Notes: generated from the letters alone by a model not told the origin. A stretch of 64,000 nt of DNA from Fibrobacter sp. UWH6 (GCF_900142465.1 NZ_FRAX01000002.1:1-64000); one strand, 5' to 3'; counted from the stretch's first letter, positions 5,953 through 14,577 are shown. Numbers and translations are program-made.

Positions 5953-6795
5953 ATGATTGTCAAGTCCCGGGCCATTGTACTGCACCGGTTCCCTTATAGT
6001 GATTCCAGCTGGATCGTGAAGGTTTTAACCCAGGAATGCGGCGTGGTTTCGTTTATCGTAAAGGGAGGCAAACGCAAGGAGTCTCCTTTTAAGGGCGCTA
6101 TGGATCCGCTGTCGCTGTGCGAGGTGGTTTTTAACCAGAATCCACAGAAGGCGGGTGGCGGGGACTTGCAGTTCATAAAGGAAGCGACGCTTCTTGACTG
6201 GCATGCGGGTTTAAGGGCGGACCTGATGAATCAGGCGGTGGCCCAGGTGATGACCGAGATTCTGCTGAGGTACGCTCCCCAGGGGGTGCCGCTGCAAGAC
6301 GAGTTCGAACTGTTGGAACAGGCGCTTAGGGACTTGAATTCTGGCGAAGGCTCCAACGGCGCCGCGACGGAATCGCGGGAAGAACTGCAGCCGCGAAGGG
6401 TGCCTTCGGATGAGGTTTTCGCCCGGTGGCTGCTGGATACTTGCGACTTGTGGGGTTACCACCTGGATCTGGATGTCTGCAGCCGTTGCGAACGCCCTCT
6501 AGAAGAGCCGGCGGCGGACTTTCACCCGGAAACGGGCGGCTTGATTTGCAAGGCCTGCCTGGGCGTGGATTCTGCCAGGGCCAAGCCCGAAACTTTGCTG
6601 GGTTTATGGAAGCTTAGGGGCGGAACTTCCCCCAACTCCCCTGCCCTATCTTTAAAGTCTGCTGGGTTCGCCCGCGTATTCGTAGAAAATGCGCTCCTGG
6701 CCTACCTGCGGAATCATATCGGTTTCTTAAAAGAGATTCATTCACTAACGCATTTACAGGAGATTCGGAAATTATGCTCAGTCCAGTCGACATAA
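5953..6795 (+). CDS. recO: DNA repair protein RecO
   Basis: A 280-residue RecO homologue. The N-terminal OB-fold begins with Ile-Val-Lys-Ser-Arg-Ala-Ile-Val-Leu-His and contains Val-Val-Ser-Phe-Ile-Val-Lys-Gly. A helical domain follows, then a zinc ribbon with Cys-Ser-Arg-Cys and Cys-Lys-Ala-Cys near residues 177-212. RecO works with RecF/RecR to load RecA on SSB-coated single-stranded DNA. An Asn/Gly/Glu-rich insert around residues 132-148 is not typical of the family. Its ATG overlaps a GGCTGCGCGATTATGA sequence that resembles the core of the heptamer element at 18531-18557. It overlaps panB by 22 bp. Confidence 0.88.
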   Translation: MIVKSRAIVLHRFPYSDSSWIVKVLTQECGVVSFIVKGGKRKESPFKGAMDPLSLCEVVFNQNPQKAGGGDLQFIKEATLLDWHAGLRADLMNQAVAQVMTEILLRYAPQGVPLQDEFELLEQALRDLNSGEGSNGAATESREELQPRRVPSDEVFARWLLDTCDLWGYHLDLDVCSRCERPLEEPAADFHPETGGLICKACLGVDSARAKPETLLGLWKLRGGTSPNSPALSLKSAGFARVFVENALLAYLRNHIGFLKEIHSLTHLQEIRKLCSVQST

Positions 6796-7517
6796 TGGCA
6801 AAGAAAGCCCGTGGTGAAAAGGTTTCAATGATTACGTCTTACGACTACGCTTTCGCGCAAATGGCGGAGGCTGCAGGCGTAGACCAGATTCTTGTTGGCG
6901 ATAGTCTGGCCAACACCATGTTAGGTTATAAGAAAACCAGCGAGATCGGTATGGCCGAGATGCTGATTTTCGTGGCGGCGGTTTGCCGTGGCGCGCCAAA
7001 CACCCATGTGGTAGCCGACATGCCGTACCTGAGCGACAAGGATCCGCAAACGGCTTATGACAACGCCCGTCGATTCCTGGATCTGGGAGCCGCTTCGGTA
7101 AAGCTGGAAGGTACGCCCGAGGGCGTGATTGAATTTTTGCGTGCCCACGATGTTCCGGTGTGTGCCCATCACGGTTTGCTGCCCCAGACTGCGGCGAACT
7201 TCAAGCAGAAGGGTCAGACCGATGAAGAGGCTGCAGCCATCATGGCGGCGGCGAAGTTCACCGACGAACTGGGCTGTTTCGAGATGGTGCTGGAGCATAT
7301 TCCCGAAGCCTTGGGTACGGCTATCACTCAGCAGGTGAAGGGCGTTACCATCGGCATTGGCGGCGGCAAGTTTACCGACGGACAGGTGCTGGTAATGCAC
7401 GACGCCCTGGGCATGCACAGTCGCAAGAATCCCCCCTTCGCCCCGAAGTTCGTAGACATGTACACGCTGGGTGTAGAAGGCTTCAAGAAATACATTGACA
7501 GTGTGAACGGCAAGTAA
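6774..7517 (+). CDS. panB: 3-methyl-2-oxobutanoate hydroxymethyltransferase
   Basis: A 247-residue enzyme of pantothenate synthesis. It transfers a hydroxymethyl group from methylene-tetrahydrofolate to 2-oxoisovalerate, giving ketopantoate. Diagnostic blocks are Met-Ile-Thr-Ser-Tyr-Asp-Tyr near residue 19, Val-Gly-Asp-Ser-Leu near 42, Lys-Leu-Glu-Gly near 105 and a Gly-Ile-Gly-Gly-Gly loop near 199. Length is slightly short for the family but no key block is missing. The start lies inside recO, so the two are translationally coupled. No panC or panD is adjacent. Confidence 0.93.
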   Translation: MLSPVDIMAKKARGEKVSMITSYDYAFAQMAEAAGVDQILVGDSLANTMLGYKKTSEIGMAEMLIFVAAVCRGAPNTHVVADMPYLSDKDPQTAYDNARRFLDLGAASVKLEGTPEGVIEFLRAHDVPVCAHHGLLPQTAANFKQKGQTDEEAAAIMAAAKFTDELGCFEMVLEHIPEALGTAITQQVKGVTIGIGGGKFTDGQVLVMHDALGMHSRKNPPFAPKFVDMYTLGVEGFKKYIDSVNGK

Positions 7518-7545
7518 GGCCGTCAAACGATTTTGTAACAAAGCA

Positions 7546-7574
7546 AAAAGCCCCGCTTTTAAAGCGAGGCTTTT
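7546..7574. terminator. Bidirectional terminator between panB and the OmpA-family gene
   Basis: AAAAGCCCCGCTTTT pairs with AAAGCGAGGCTTTT around a tight loop, with T runs on both strands. A second perfect 9-bp inverted repeat (ACCCCGAGA/TCTCGGGGT) lies at 7589-7607. The genes on either side converge. Confidence 0.8.
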
Positions 7575-7618
7575 CTGCTATTTAGCCGACCCCGAGAGTC
7601 TCGGGGTGAACAGCCAGA

Positions 7619-9853
7619 TTACTTCTTCTTGCCCTTCTTAGCAGGCTTCTTTGCGGACTTCTTGGAAGCCTTAGCAGCCTTCTTGGACTTTGCGGGCTTT
7701 TCGGCAGCAGGAGCTTCTGCGGCAGGAGCGGCAGCAGGTTCTGCAGGAGCGGCTTCAGCAGCCGGAGCAGGAGCTGCAGGCTGAGCTGCGGGTGCCGGAG
7801 CGGCAGCGGGCTGAGCAGCCGGAGTCATTGCGGGTGCCGGAGCTGCTTCAGTCTTCTTGGGCTGCTTTACGTGAGAAGCAAATACAACGCGGTTGTTCTT
7901 CGGGTTGCTCTTGGCCTTCTTCTTACCCTTCTTGTCGGTCTTGGGGAGAACCAGGAGCTGAGTATCACCGAAAGCGGCGGCACGAACGTGCTTAGAGGGA
8001 ACGCCCTTCTTAACCAGGTAGTCTACAACGGCGTCTGCACGCTTCTGAGACATATCCTTGTTCTTTTCAGAAGTTTTCTGGTCATCGGCGTGGCCCTGGA
8101 TTTCAATGCGCAGGTTATCACGGTGGAGCATGATGCCAGCCAGCTGATCGAGAGCCTTGGTTGCACCCTTATTGAACTTGGCGGTCCCCTTCTTGAAGGT
8201 CACCAAAGACTGGAGGTATTCCAGGTCTTCATTCTTGTTAGTGGGGCAGCCATCGCCGTCAACGGCAGCTTCGCTAATGGTCCTGGGGCACAGGTCCTGA
8301 GCGTTAACAACGCCGTCACCGTCGTCGTCGAATTCGCAGCCGTTTGCGTCAACCGGAGCAGCTTCGTTAGATCCCGGGCACTTATCCTGAGAATCAACAA
8401 CGCCATCGCCATCGGTATCCACTTCGCAACCATCTGCACCGACCTTCAGGCCAGGCAGAGTACCCGGGCACTTGTCGACCATGTTGGGAACGCCGTCCTT
8501 GTCATCGTCGCCAGAGAGCTTGGCCAGGGAGTCATTGACTGCGGCGACAGAATCAAGTCTTGCTCTGTTCACGGAGTCCGCCACCATGTCAATCACCTTG
8601 ATGGTGTCAACAGTGGTAATTGTGTCGATCTTGGCGACGGTATCGACCTTGGCAATGGTATCAACCTTGGCAATAGTGTCGACCTTAGCAACAGTATCGA
8701 TCTTGGTGGTAGTGTCGATGGTTGCCATGATAGAATCCACCTTCACCTTGGCCAGAGAATCGGCACGGACCTGGATCAGGGAGTCTACGTTAACTTCGGG
8801 CTTATCCACCTTGCTGCCAAAGCGCCAGACAAAGGAGAGAGAGCCAGAAACAATAGGAGTAGAGGAATACTTGTAGGTATAGACTTCACCATCGCCCACA
8901 TCATTGCGAACGTCAAAGCCTTCCTTGCCCTTGAGATCCTTGTCAGCAGTAAAGTCCAGGTTCTTGAACATACGTCCGGCAATATCCACACCCAAAGCAA
9001 TATCCATATTCTTGCCGGCATGGAAACGCACACCCGGTGTAATCAGGAGCGGATCAACCGTAGGATCAATGGGAGCTACGTCATCATCCAGGTGCATTTC
9101 GCCGGAGAGTTCCAGGAAGATGTCCAGGAGGCTGATGGGAGAAAAGTTAAAGCCGGTGCTATAGGAAAGAACATCAGACTCATTATGATCCACTACGCGG
9201 ATATAGCTAGCCTGGGTATTCCAACGGAGAGGAGCACCAACGCTGTTAAAGTCAAAGGTGAAAACGAGACCACCACCAAAGGCAAAGTCACCTGCGGTGT
9301 AAGGCTTGGTATCGTGCTTGCTCAGGTACCAAGCGTGACGGGGACGTACACCGGCATCTTCGCTACCGGTGGGAGCATAGAGCTGACCCAGAATAGCGAG
9401 TTTGAACAGGGATTCGTCGTTACCGACAGCGCGAACCTTGAACCAGGCTTCCAAATCGCCCAGACCCGGAGAGCGCATATCGGAGTCGCTCAAACGGTCT
9501 TCGTGGTCGCCAACAATATCCATGTTAAAAGGAAGGACAACACCCAAGTCCAGCCAATTGGTAAAACCCATGGCCAGATTTACATTTCCGGAAAGAGCTA
9601 CAGCTTCATCGTTAAGCACAAAACGGTCGCCGTTCTTGTCGTGCATTTCGCCACCGGCAGCCATGGACCAGCAGTCCAGAGATGCATTTCCGCCGAGACC
9701 GAACGACACATTCCATTGACCGAGGGTATTGGCACCAATCTGATGCAGACCATCCTGACCACCAGCCATACCGCTCTGTGCGGACGCCATACCGGCAGCC
9801 CCAAGCACAAGCAAGGAGCCCGCAAAAATTGAACGCAGTAAACTTGTCTTCAT
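7619..9853 (-). CDS. OmpA-family outer-membrane protein with TSP3 repeats and Lys-rich tail
   Basis: A 744-residue secreted protein. The order is: signal peptide to about residue 25; an N-terminal beta-barrel-like region to about 345; a linker of hexapeptides of the type Lys-Val-Asp-Thr-Ile-Ala repeated about seven times; calcium-binding thrombospondin type 3 repeats with Asp-x-Asp-x-Asp-Gly and Cys; an OmpA C-terminal peptidoglycan-binding domain with Gly-His-Ala-Asp-Asp and Arg-Ala-Asp-Ala-Val; a Pro/Ala/Glu tail; and a final Ala/Lys/Ser-rich segment. The ATG at 9853 is preferred over the GTG at 9862 because AAGGTGG lies seven bases before it. It probably tethers the outer membrane to peptidoglycan. 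The basic tail is unusual. Confidence 0.85.
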   Translation of the reverse strand: MKTSLLRSIFAGSLLVLGAAGMASAQSGMAGGQDGLHQIGANTLGQWNVSFGLGGNASLDCWSMAAGGEMHDKNGDRFVLNDEAVALSGNVNLAMGFTNWLDLGVVLPFNMDIVGDHEDRLSDSDMRSPGLGDLEAWFKVRAVGNDESLFKLAILGQLYAPTGSEDAGVRPRHAWYLSKHDTKPYTAGDFAFGGGLVFTFDFNSVGAPLRWNTQASYIRVVDHNESDVLSYSTGFNFSPISLLDIFLELSGEMHLDDDVAPIDPTVDPLLITPGVRFHAGKNMDIALGVDIAGRMFKNLDFTADKDLKGKEGFDVRNDVGDGEVYTYKYSSTPIVSGSLSFVWRFGSKVDKPEVNVDSLIQVRADSLAKVKVDSIMATIDTTTKIDTVAKVDTIAKVDTIAKVDTVAKIDTITTVDTIKVIDMVADSVNRARLDSVAAVNDSLAKLSGDDDKDGVPNMVDKCPGTLPGLKVGADGCEVDTDGDGVVDSQDKCPGSNEAAPVDANGCEFDDDGDGVVNAQDLCPRTISEAAVDGDGCPTNKNEDLEYLQSLVTFKKGTAKFNKGATKALDQLAGIMLHRDNLRIEIQGHADDQKTSEKNKDMSQKRADAVVDYLVKKGVPSKHVRAAAFGDTQLLVLPKTDKKGKKKAKSNPKNNRVVFASHVKQPKKTEAAPAPAMTPAAQPAAAPAPAAQPAAPAPAAEAAPAEPAAAPAAEAPAAEKPAKSKKAAKASKKSAKKPAKKGKKK

Positions 9854-9955
9854 GTTTTCCACCTTAAATTTTTATTGATTGTAGCATAAAATTAACCTAA
9901 AAAATGGTTTTTGTCCAAACAGGCCGTCAAAATGTATAGGAAAATTGACAAAAGG

Positions 9956-9971
9956 TTGTCACAATAGACAA
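9956..9971. promoter_or_regulatory. Inverted repeat upstream of rfbB
   Basis: TTGTC and GACAA flank a six-base spacer, 23 bp before the rfbB start, in the divergent region shared with the OmpA-family gene. TTGACA lies just upstream at 9945-9950. It could be a promoter part or an operator; the evidence is weak. Confidence 0.3.
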
Positions 9972-9994
9972 TTCTCATTTTTATATTATAAGAT

Positions 9995-11128
9995 ATGAAG
10001 AATATTGTCATTACCGGCGGCGCAGGCTTTATCGGAAGCCATGTAGTACGCCTTTTCGTGAATAAGTACCCCGAATACAACATCATCAACCTGGACAAGT
10101 TGACTTACGCAGGCAATCTGGCCAACCTGAAGGACATCGAAGGCAAGCCTAACTACAAGTTCGTGAAGATGGATATCTGCGACTTCGACGCCTTCTACAA
10201 GCTGATGCAGGACGAAAAGATCGACGGTATTATTCACCTGGCCGCAGAAAGCCACGTGGACCGTTCCATCAAGGATCCGTTCACCTTCGCCCGCACAAAC
10301 GTCATGGGCACCCTGGCTCTGCTCCAGGCCGCAAAGCTTTATTGGGAATCCCTGCCCGAAAAGTACGAGGGCAAGCGCTTCTACCATATTTCTACTGATG
10401 AAGTCTACGGTGCCCTCAAGATGAACCATCCGGAAGGTATCGAGCCGCCGTTTACCACCACTGCCTCCAGCTCTGAACACCATCTGGCATACGGTGACGA
10501 CTTCTTCTACGAAACCACCAAGTATACTCCCCATTCTCCGTATAGTGCATCCAAGGCTGGCTCCGACCATTTCGTCCGCGCCTTCCACGACACCTACGGC
10601 ATGCCTACCATCGTGACCAACTGCTCCAACAACTATGGCCCCTACCAGTTCCCGGAAAAGTTGATCCCGCTGTTCATCAACAACATTCGTCACAAGAAGC
10701 CGCTGCCGGTTTACGGCAAGGGCGAGAACGTTCGCGACTGGCTCTTTGTCGAAGATCACGCCCGCGCTATCGACGTTATCTTCCACAATGGCAAGATTGC
10801 CGAAACTTATAATATCGGCGGTTTCAACGAATGGAAGAACATCGACATCATCAAGGTGGTCATCAAGACTGTGGACCGTCTGCTGGGCCGCGCCGAGGGC
10901 GAAGACATGGACTTGATCACTTACGTTACCGACCGTCTTGGCCACGACGCCCGCTACGCCATTGATAGTAGTAAGTTGCAGCGCGAGCTCGGCTGGGAAC
11001 CTTCCCTCCAGTTCGAGGAAGGTATCGAGAAGACCGTGAAGTGGTACTTGGACAACCAGGAATGGCTGGACAATATTACTAGCGGTGAATACGAAAAATA
11101 TTACGAGAACATGTATAATAGAGTGTAA
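9995..11128 (+). CDS. rfbB: dTDP-glucose 4,6-dehydratase
   Basis: A 377-residue short-chain dehydrogenase/reductase of the extended class. Gly-Gly-Ala-Gly-Phe-Ile-Gly-Ser near residue 8 binds NAD, Ala-Ala-Glu-Ser-His-Val-Asp-Arg near 84 is typical of RmlB, Ser-Thr-Asp-Glu-Val-Tyr-Gly near 131 carries the catalytic Thr-Asp-Glu, and a Tyr-x-x-x-Lys pair follows at Tyr-Ser-Ala-Ser-Lys. It makes dTDP-4-keto-6-deoxyglucose for rhamnose-type sugars. It is more than 40 kb from rfbA and rfbC (51.7-53.1 kb), so the pathway is split. The last codons run into a heptamer repeat block. Confidence 0.93.
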   Translation: MKNIVITGGAGFIGSHVVRLFVNKYPEYNIINLDKLTYAGNLANLKDIEGKPNYKFVKMDICDFDAFYKLMQDEKIDGIIHLAAESHVDRSIKDPFTFARTNVMGTLALLQAAKLYWESLPEKYEGKRFYHISTDEVYGALKMNHPEGIEPPFTTTASSSEHHLAYGDDFFYETTKYTPHSPYSASKAGSDHFVRAFHDTYGMPTIVTNCSNNYGPYQFPEKLIPLFINNIRHKKPLPVYGKGENVRDWLFVEDHARAIDVIFHNGKIAETYNIGGFNEWKNIDIIKVVIKTVDRLLGRAEGEDMDLITYVTDRLGHDARYAIDSSKLQRELGWEPSLQFEEGIEKTVKWYLDNQEWLDNITSGEYEKYYENMYNRV

Positions 11129-11185
11129 AGTGTAAAGGTTAAAGTGGAAAGACTTTAACCTTCAACCTTTAACCTTTAACCTAAA
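11123..11185. repeat. Heptamer repeat block between rfbB and tex
   Basis: Exactly nine heptamers cover 63 bp. The first four are of the GTGTAAA/GGTTAAA/GTGGAAA type and the last five of the complementary ACCTTTA type. The first heptamer includes the stop codon of rfbB. GGTTAAAGT (11137-11145) pairs perfectly with ACTTTAACC (11152-11160), giving a hairpin. Confidence 0.85.
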
Positions 11186-11209
11186 AATGACACTCCAGTG
11201 TCATTTTTT
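11183..11209 (+). terminator. rfbB terminator
   Basis: Perfect 12-bp arms (AAAAATGACACT and its complement) with a CC loop, then T6. It directly follows the heptamer block. The remaining 110 bp before tex contain a GGCCTAGGCC palindrome near 11260 but no riboswitch that I recognise. Confidence 0.85.
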
Positions 11210-11321
11210 ATTGTTATATTCTCCCTTACTCCCCTGATGGGAGCTGTTGTAAACCAGGGCCTAGGCCGAGACTCCTAGTTAAAGGCTGCCGGACCCTATA
11301 AATCAAACTGGAATTAGAATT

Positions 11322-13727
11322 ATGGATTTTTCTGCTGTTATTGCTGAAGAACTGAACCTGGAAGTATGGCGTGTCTCCAAGGCACTTGAATTGATGGACC
11401 AGGGTGGTACCATCCCCTTTATCGCCCGCTACCGTAAAGACCAGACGGGCACCCTTAATGAAATTGAACTCCGCGACATCAGCCACCGTCGCGACTATCT
11501 GCAGGAACTGGTTGACCGCAAGGAAACCATCCTGAAGAGCATCGAAGAACAGGGCAAGCTTACACCGGAACTGAAGGCTCAGATCGAAGCCTGTAAGGAC
11601 AAGACCCTGCTGGAAGATATTTACGCCCCCTACAAGCCCAAGAAGCGCACCCGCGCAACCATCGCAAAGGAACTGGGTCTTGAACCGTTGGCTCGCCTCA
11701 TGTGGGCTCAGGAAGAAACCGGCAACACCGCCGAACAGATCGCCCTCATCTACCTGTCCGAAGAAAAGGGCCTGGCAGATCCGAAGGCTGCACTCAAGGG
11801 CGCTTGCGACATTCTGGCCGAAGAAGTTGCAGACAACACCGAATTCCGTCAGTACCTCCGTAGCAAGGTGGAAAAGACTGGCGTCATGATTTCCAAGGTG
11901 AAGAAGGACTTCGAAAAGGAAGAAACCAAGTTCAAGGACTACTACGACTTTAGCGAACAGGTGAGCAAGATTCCGTCTCACCGTATGCTGGCCCTGCGCC
12001 GCGGCGAAAAGGAAAAGGTGCTCCGTCTTTCCATCGAAGTTCCCAACGAAGAAATGGTTGGCTACCTGAAGGCAAACGTCATCAAGGGCAACACCACCTG
12101 GACCCCCTATCTTGAAGCTATGTGCCAGGATGCCTGGGACCGCCTGCTGGCTCCCAGCATGGAAAGCGAAGTCCGTCTGCTTTTGAAGGACGCCGCCGAA
12201 GAAGAAGCCTTCAAGGTGTTCTCCAAGAACCTGCAGGACGTTCTGCTGGCTGCTCCCGCCGGCCACAAGGCAGTTCTCGCTCTCGACCCGGGTTTCCGTA
12301 CCGGCTGTAAGGTGGCAGTCCTTGACGAAAACGGCAAGTTCATGGACCACGGCATTATCAAGCCCCACGAACCCTGGAATGACAAGGCCGCCTCTGCAGT
12401 TTACCTCATGGGCCTTATCGACAAGTACAAGATTGACTTGATCGCTATCGGTAACGGTACCGCCAGCCGCGAAACCGACGCCTTCTGCGCCGAAATGGCA
12501 GCAAAGTTCAAGGGCAAGGTTCCGCCCCGCGTTATCGTTTCTGAAGCAGGTGCATCTGTCTATAGCGCAAGCATGATCGCTATCCAGGAATTCCCCAAGG
12601 AAGACGTTACTACCCGCGGCGCCATCTCTATCGGCCGCCGCCTGCAGGACCCGCTGGCAGAACTGGTGAAGGTTGACCCCCAGTCCATTGGCGTGGGCCA
12701 GTACCAGCACGACGTGAACCAGCGCGAACTGAAGAAGCGCCTGGACGAAGTGGTGGAATCCTGCGTGAACATGGTGGGTGTGGATGTGAACAGCGCTTCC
12801 GCCCCGCTGCTTTCTCACGTTGCAGGCCTCAGCAATACTCTTTCCGAAGCCATCGTCAAGCACCGCGAAGCTAACGGCGCCTACGCCAGCCGCGAAGACC
12901 TGAAGAAGGTGAAGGGCTTTGGCCCCAAGGCTTTCGAACAGGCTGCAGGCTTCATGCGCATCCCGGGTGCAGAAAACCCGCTGGACGATTCCGCAGTCCA
13001 TCCCGAAAACTACGCCCTCATCGAAAAGATGGCCGAAAAGGCTGGCGTTCCGGTGAAGGAACTGGTGGGCAATGCCGATGCAGTCAAGGCCATCAACCTT
13101 GAAGAATTCCTTTCCGACGAAGTGGGTAAGGAAACCCTGCAGGACATCATGCGCGAACTTCAGAAGCCCAGCCGCGACCCCCGTAAGGAATTCCGTTACG
13201 CAAAGTTCGACGACAAGATCAAGGAAATCAACGACCTGATTACCGGTAGCTGGATGGAAGGTGTGGTTACCAACGTGGCTAACTTCGGTGCCTTCGTTGA
13301 CATCGGCGTTCACCAGGACGGCCTTGTACACGTTTCCGAAATCAGCGACAAGTTCGTGGAAGACGCAAAGACCGTTCTTACCGTGGGCGACGTGGTGAAG
13401 GTACGTGTTGTTGCCGTTGACGCCAAGCTGAAACGTATCAGCCTTTCCATGAAGACCGAACAGGTTGATGGTGTGGCCGGTGCAGGCGTTAGCGGTCCTC
13501 GCGGCCAGCGCGTCGGTGGTCCCCGTGGTCAGGGCAATGGTCGTGGCGGCTTTGGCGGTCGCGACAATGGTCAGAACCGCGGCAGCCTCCAGGGTCACGC
13601 CACCATCGCAGATCTCAAGGCAAAGATTGCAGGCAAGGGCACTCCGGGACAGGGCAACCGCAACGCCCCCGCTCAGCCCGCCAAGGTCAACCCCCTCCTC
13701 AAGTCTATGATGAAAAAGATGAAATAG
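11322..13727 (+). CDS. tex: Tex-family S1 RNA-binding protein
   Basis: An 801-residue protein with the complete Tex order: N-terminal helical domain with Ile-Pro-Phe-Ile-Ala-Arg-Tyr-Arg-Lys, YqgF/RNase H-like domain with Leu-Asp-Pro-Gly-Phe-Arg-Thr-Gly near residue 320, helix-hairpin-helix domains near 490-560 (Lys-Gly-Phe-Gly-Pro-Lys), and an S1 domain near 640-712 (Gly-Ala-Phe-Val-Asp-Ile-Gly). The bacterial family binds nucleic acids and affects transcription or RNA processing; it resembles eukaryotic Spt6. The tail after residue 720 is rich in Gly and Arg (Arg-Gly-Gly-Phe-like), an addition that would favour RNA binding. Confidence 0.93.
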   Translation: MDFSAVIAEELNLEVWRVSKALELMDQGGTIPFIARYRKDQTGTLNEIELRDISHRRDYLQELVDRKETILKSIEEQGKLTPELKAQIEACKDKTLLEDIYAPYKPKKRTRATIAKELGLEPLARLMWAQEETGNTAEQIALIYLSEEKGLADPKAALKGACDILAEEVADNTEFRQYLRSKVEKTGVMISKVKKDFEKEETKFKDYYDFSEQVSKIPSHRMLALRRGEKEKVLRLSIEVPNEEMVGYLKANVIKGNTTWTPYLEAMCQDAWDRLLAPSMESEVRLLLKDAAEEEAFKVFSKNLQDVLLAAPAGHKAVLALDPGFRTGCKVAVLDENGKFMDHGIIKPHEPWNDKAASAVYLMGLIDKYKIDLIAIGNGTASRETDAFCAEMAAKFKGKVPPRVIVSEAGASVYSASMIAIQEFPKEDVTTRGAISIGRRLQDPLAELVKVDPQSIGVGQYQHDVNQRELKKRLDEVVESCVNMVGVDVNSASAPLLSHVAGLSNTLSEAIVKHREANGAYASREDLKKVKGFGPKAFEQAAGFMRIPGAENPLDDSAVHPENYALIEKMAEKAGVPVKELVGNADAVKAINLEEFLSDEVGKETLQDIMRELQKPSRDPRKEFRYAKFDDKIKEINDLITGSWMEGVVTNVANFGAFVDIGVHQDGLVHVSEISDKFVEDAKTVLTVGDVVKVRVVAVDAKLKRISLSMKTEQVDGVAGAGVSGPRGQRVGGPRGQGNGRGGFGGRDNGQNRGSLQGHATIADLKAKIAGKGTPGQGNRNAPAQPAKVNPLLKSMMKKMK

Positions 13728-13766
13728 GTTATCAAGCGCAAGTGCTTGCACTTGCATTTGATAACC
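13727..13766. other. Long near-perfect hairpin starting on the tex stop codon
   Basis: GGTTATCAA and TTGATAACC form the outer 9-bp stem, and GCAAGTGC/GCACTTGC form an inner 8-bp stem around TT, with one 2-bp mismatch between them. It begins on the last base of the stop codon and lacks a T-tract. It may be an RNA-stability element or a protein site. The direct repeat GTTCAAATAG follows at 13798 and 13815. Confidence 0.6.
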
Positions 13767-13847
13767 GCCACATCTAGCACTGCGAAGCTGTGCCAAGTTC
13801 AAATAGAGTCTAGTTCAAATAGCCGCAAGGCTGAGGTTGAAATTGAA

Positions 13848-13876
13848 AGTCCGGGAGTTTTGCTCCCGGGCTTTTA
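13848..13876 (+). terminator. tex terminator
   Basis: CCGGGAG (13851-13857) pairs with CTCCCGG (13863-13869) around TTTTG, followed by a T-rich tract. Confidence 0.85.
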
Positions 13877-13967
13877 TTTTGCCATTAAGTGAAATTTCTC
13901 ACGTTCAATCTTGTCTTAAATATGTAAACTTGTTTTCACTATCTACACTTCCTATATTGTTGTAATA

Positions 13968-14561
13968 ATGAATAAATTCGCTTTGAAATTCGCTTGTGGC
14001 CTAATCCTCATCACGGGACTCACCTTGCTGGTCCTGGCCATAACTGGAAATCATAAAAAACCCCGAAATATTGTTCGCGACTACTCTGTCGTACCTGAAG
14101 GCTTTGCGGAACAGCAGAAACTGGCCAACAGCAACTCTTCCGAATCCTTTACCGGTACAGTCATCATGCCCACCATCGACGAAATATCCGTCCACGGCAA
14201 TATGGAAGGCGGCATGGCAGAAATCGAAAAGTTCATGAAGGACCGTACCAACGGCCTGAATTACATCTACAAGAAATTCCAGAAGCAGAACCCCGGCTTC
14301 GAAGGCAGCCTCTCCCTGGACGTTACGATCGACGTGTGTGGCGACGTAGTCGGCATGACCGAAATCGCCTCCACCACCGGCTACCCCAGATTCAATAACG
14401 AAGTCAAGAGTTCCCTCTCTAGGCAGAAGTACCCCAAGACGACCCAGGGGCACTACACCCTGTCATTCACCCTGAAGTTCGTGAACCAGGTTCCCGTTTC
14501 AGAAAAGGGCAATGTAAAGCCGTTGCCGCAGTCACCGGCGGATAGCGTTGCGGGAAATTGA
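13968..14561 (+). CDS. AgmX/TonB C-terminal-like envelope protein
   Basis: A 197-residue protein with one N-terminal membrane segment (about residues 7-27) and a periplasmic remainder. From about residue 95 it reads Gly-Leu-Asn-Tyr-Ile-Tyr-Lys-Lys, Gly-Ser-Leu-Ser-Leu-Asp-Val-Thr-Ile and a Ser-Thr-Thr-Gly-Tyr-Pro-Arg-Phe block. This order matches the AgmX/PglI C-terminal or TonB C-terminal-like domain common in myxobacteria and Fibrobacter. Such domains sit at the end of envelope-spanning proteins and bind outer-membrane partners. There is no Pro-rich linker, so it is not a classical TonB. Partners are unknown. Confidence 0.55.
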   Translation: MNKFALKFACGLILITGLTLLVLAITGNHKKPRNIVRDYSVVPEGFAEQQKLANSNSSESFTGTVIMPTIDEISVHGNMEGGMAEIEKFMKDRTNGLNYIYKKFQKQNPGFEGSLSLDVTIDVCGDVVGMTEIASTTGYPRFNNEVKSSLSRQKYPKTTQGHYTLSFTLKFVNQVPVSEKGNVKPLPQSPADSVAGN

Positions 14562-14577
14562 CGTAAGTTGTCAAAAA

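Noticed and set aside
7871-9832. A 653-codon open frame on the plus strand
   Set aside because: It is antisense to the OmpA-family gene, with Val/Ile/Asp-rich sequence that mirrors the hexapeptide linker; no domain or start signal.
11216-11321. A riboswitch in the tex leader
   Set aside because: There is a GGCCTAGGCC palindrome but no match to a riboswitch core I know.
11226-13802. An 858-codon open frame opposite tex
   Set aside because: Shadow frame; the plus strand encodes a complete Tex protein with all domains.
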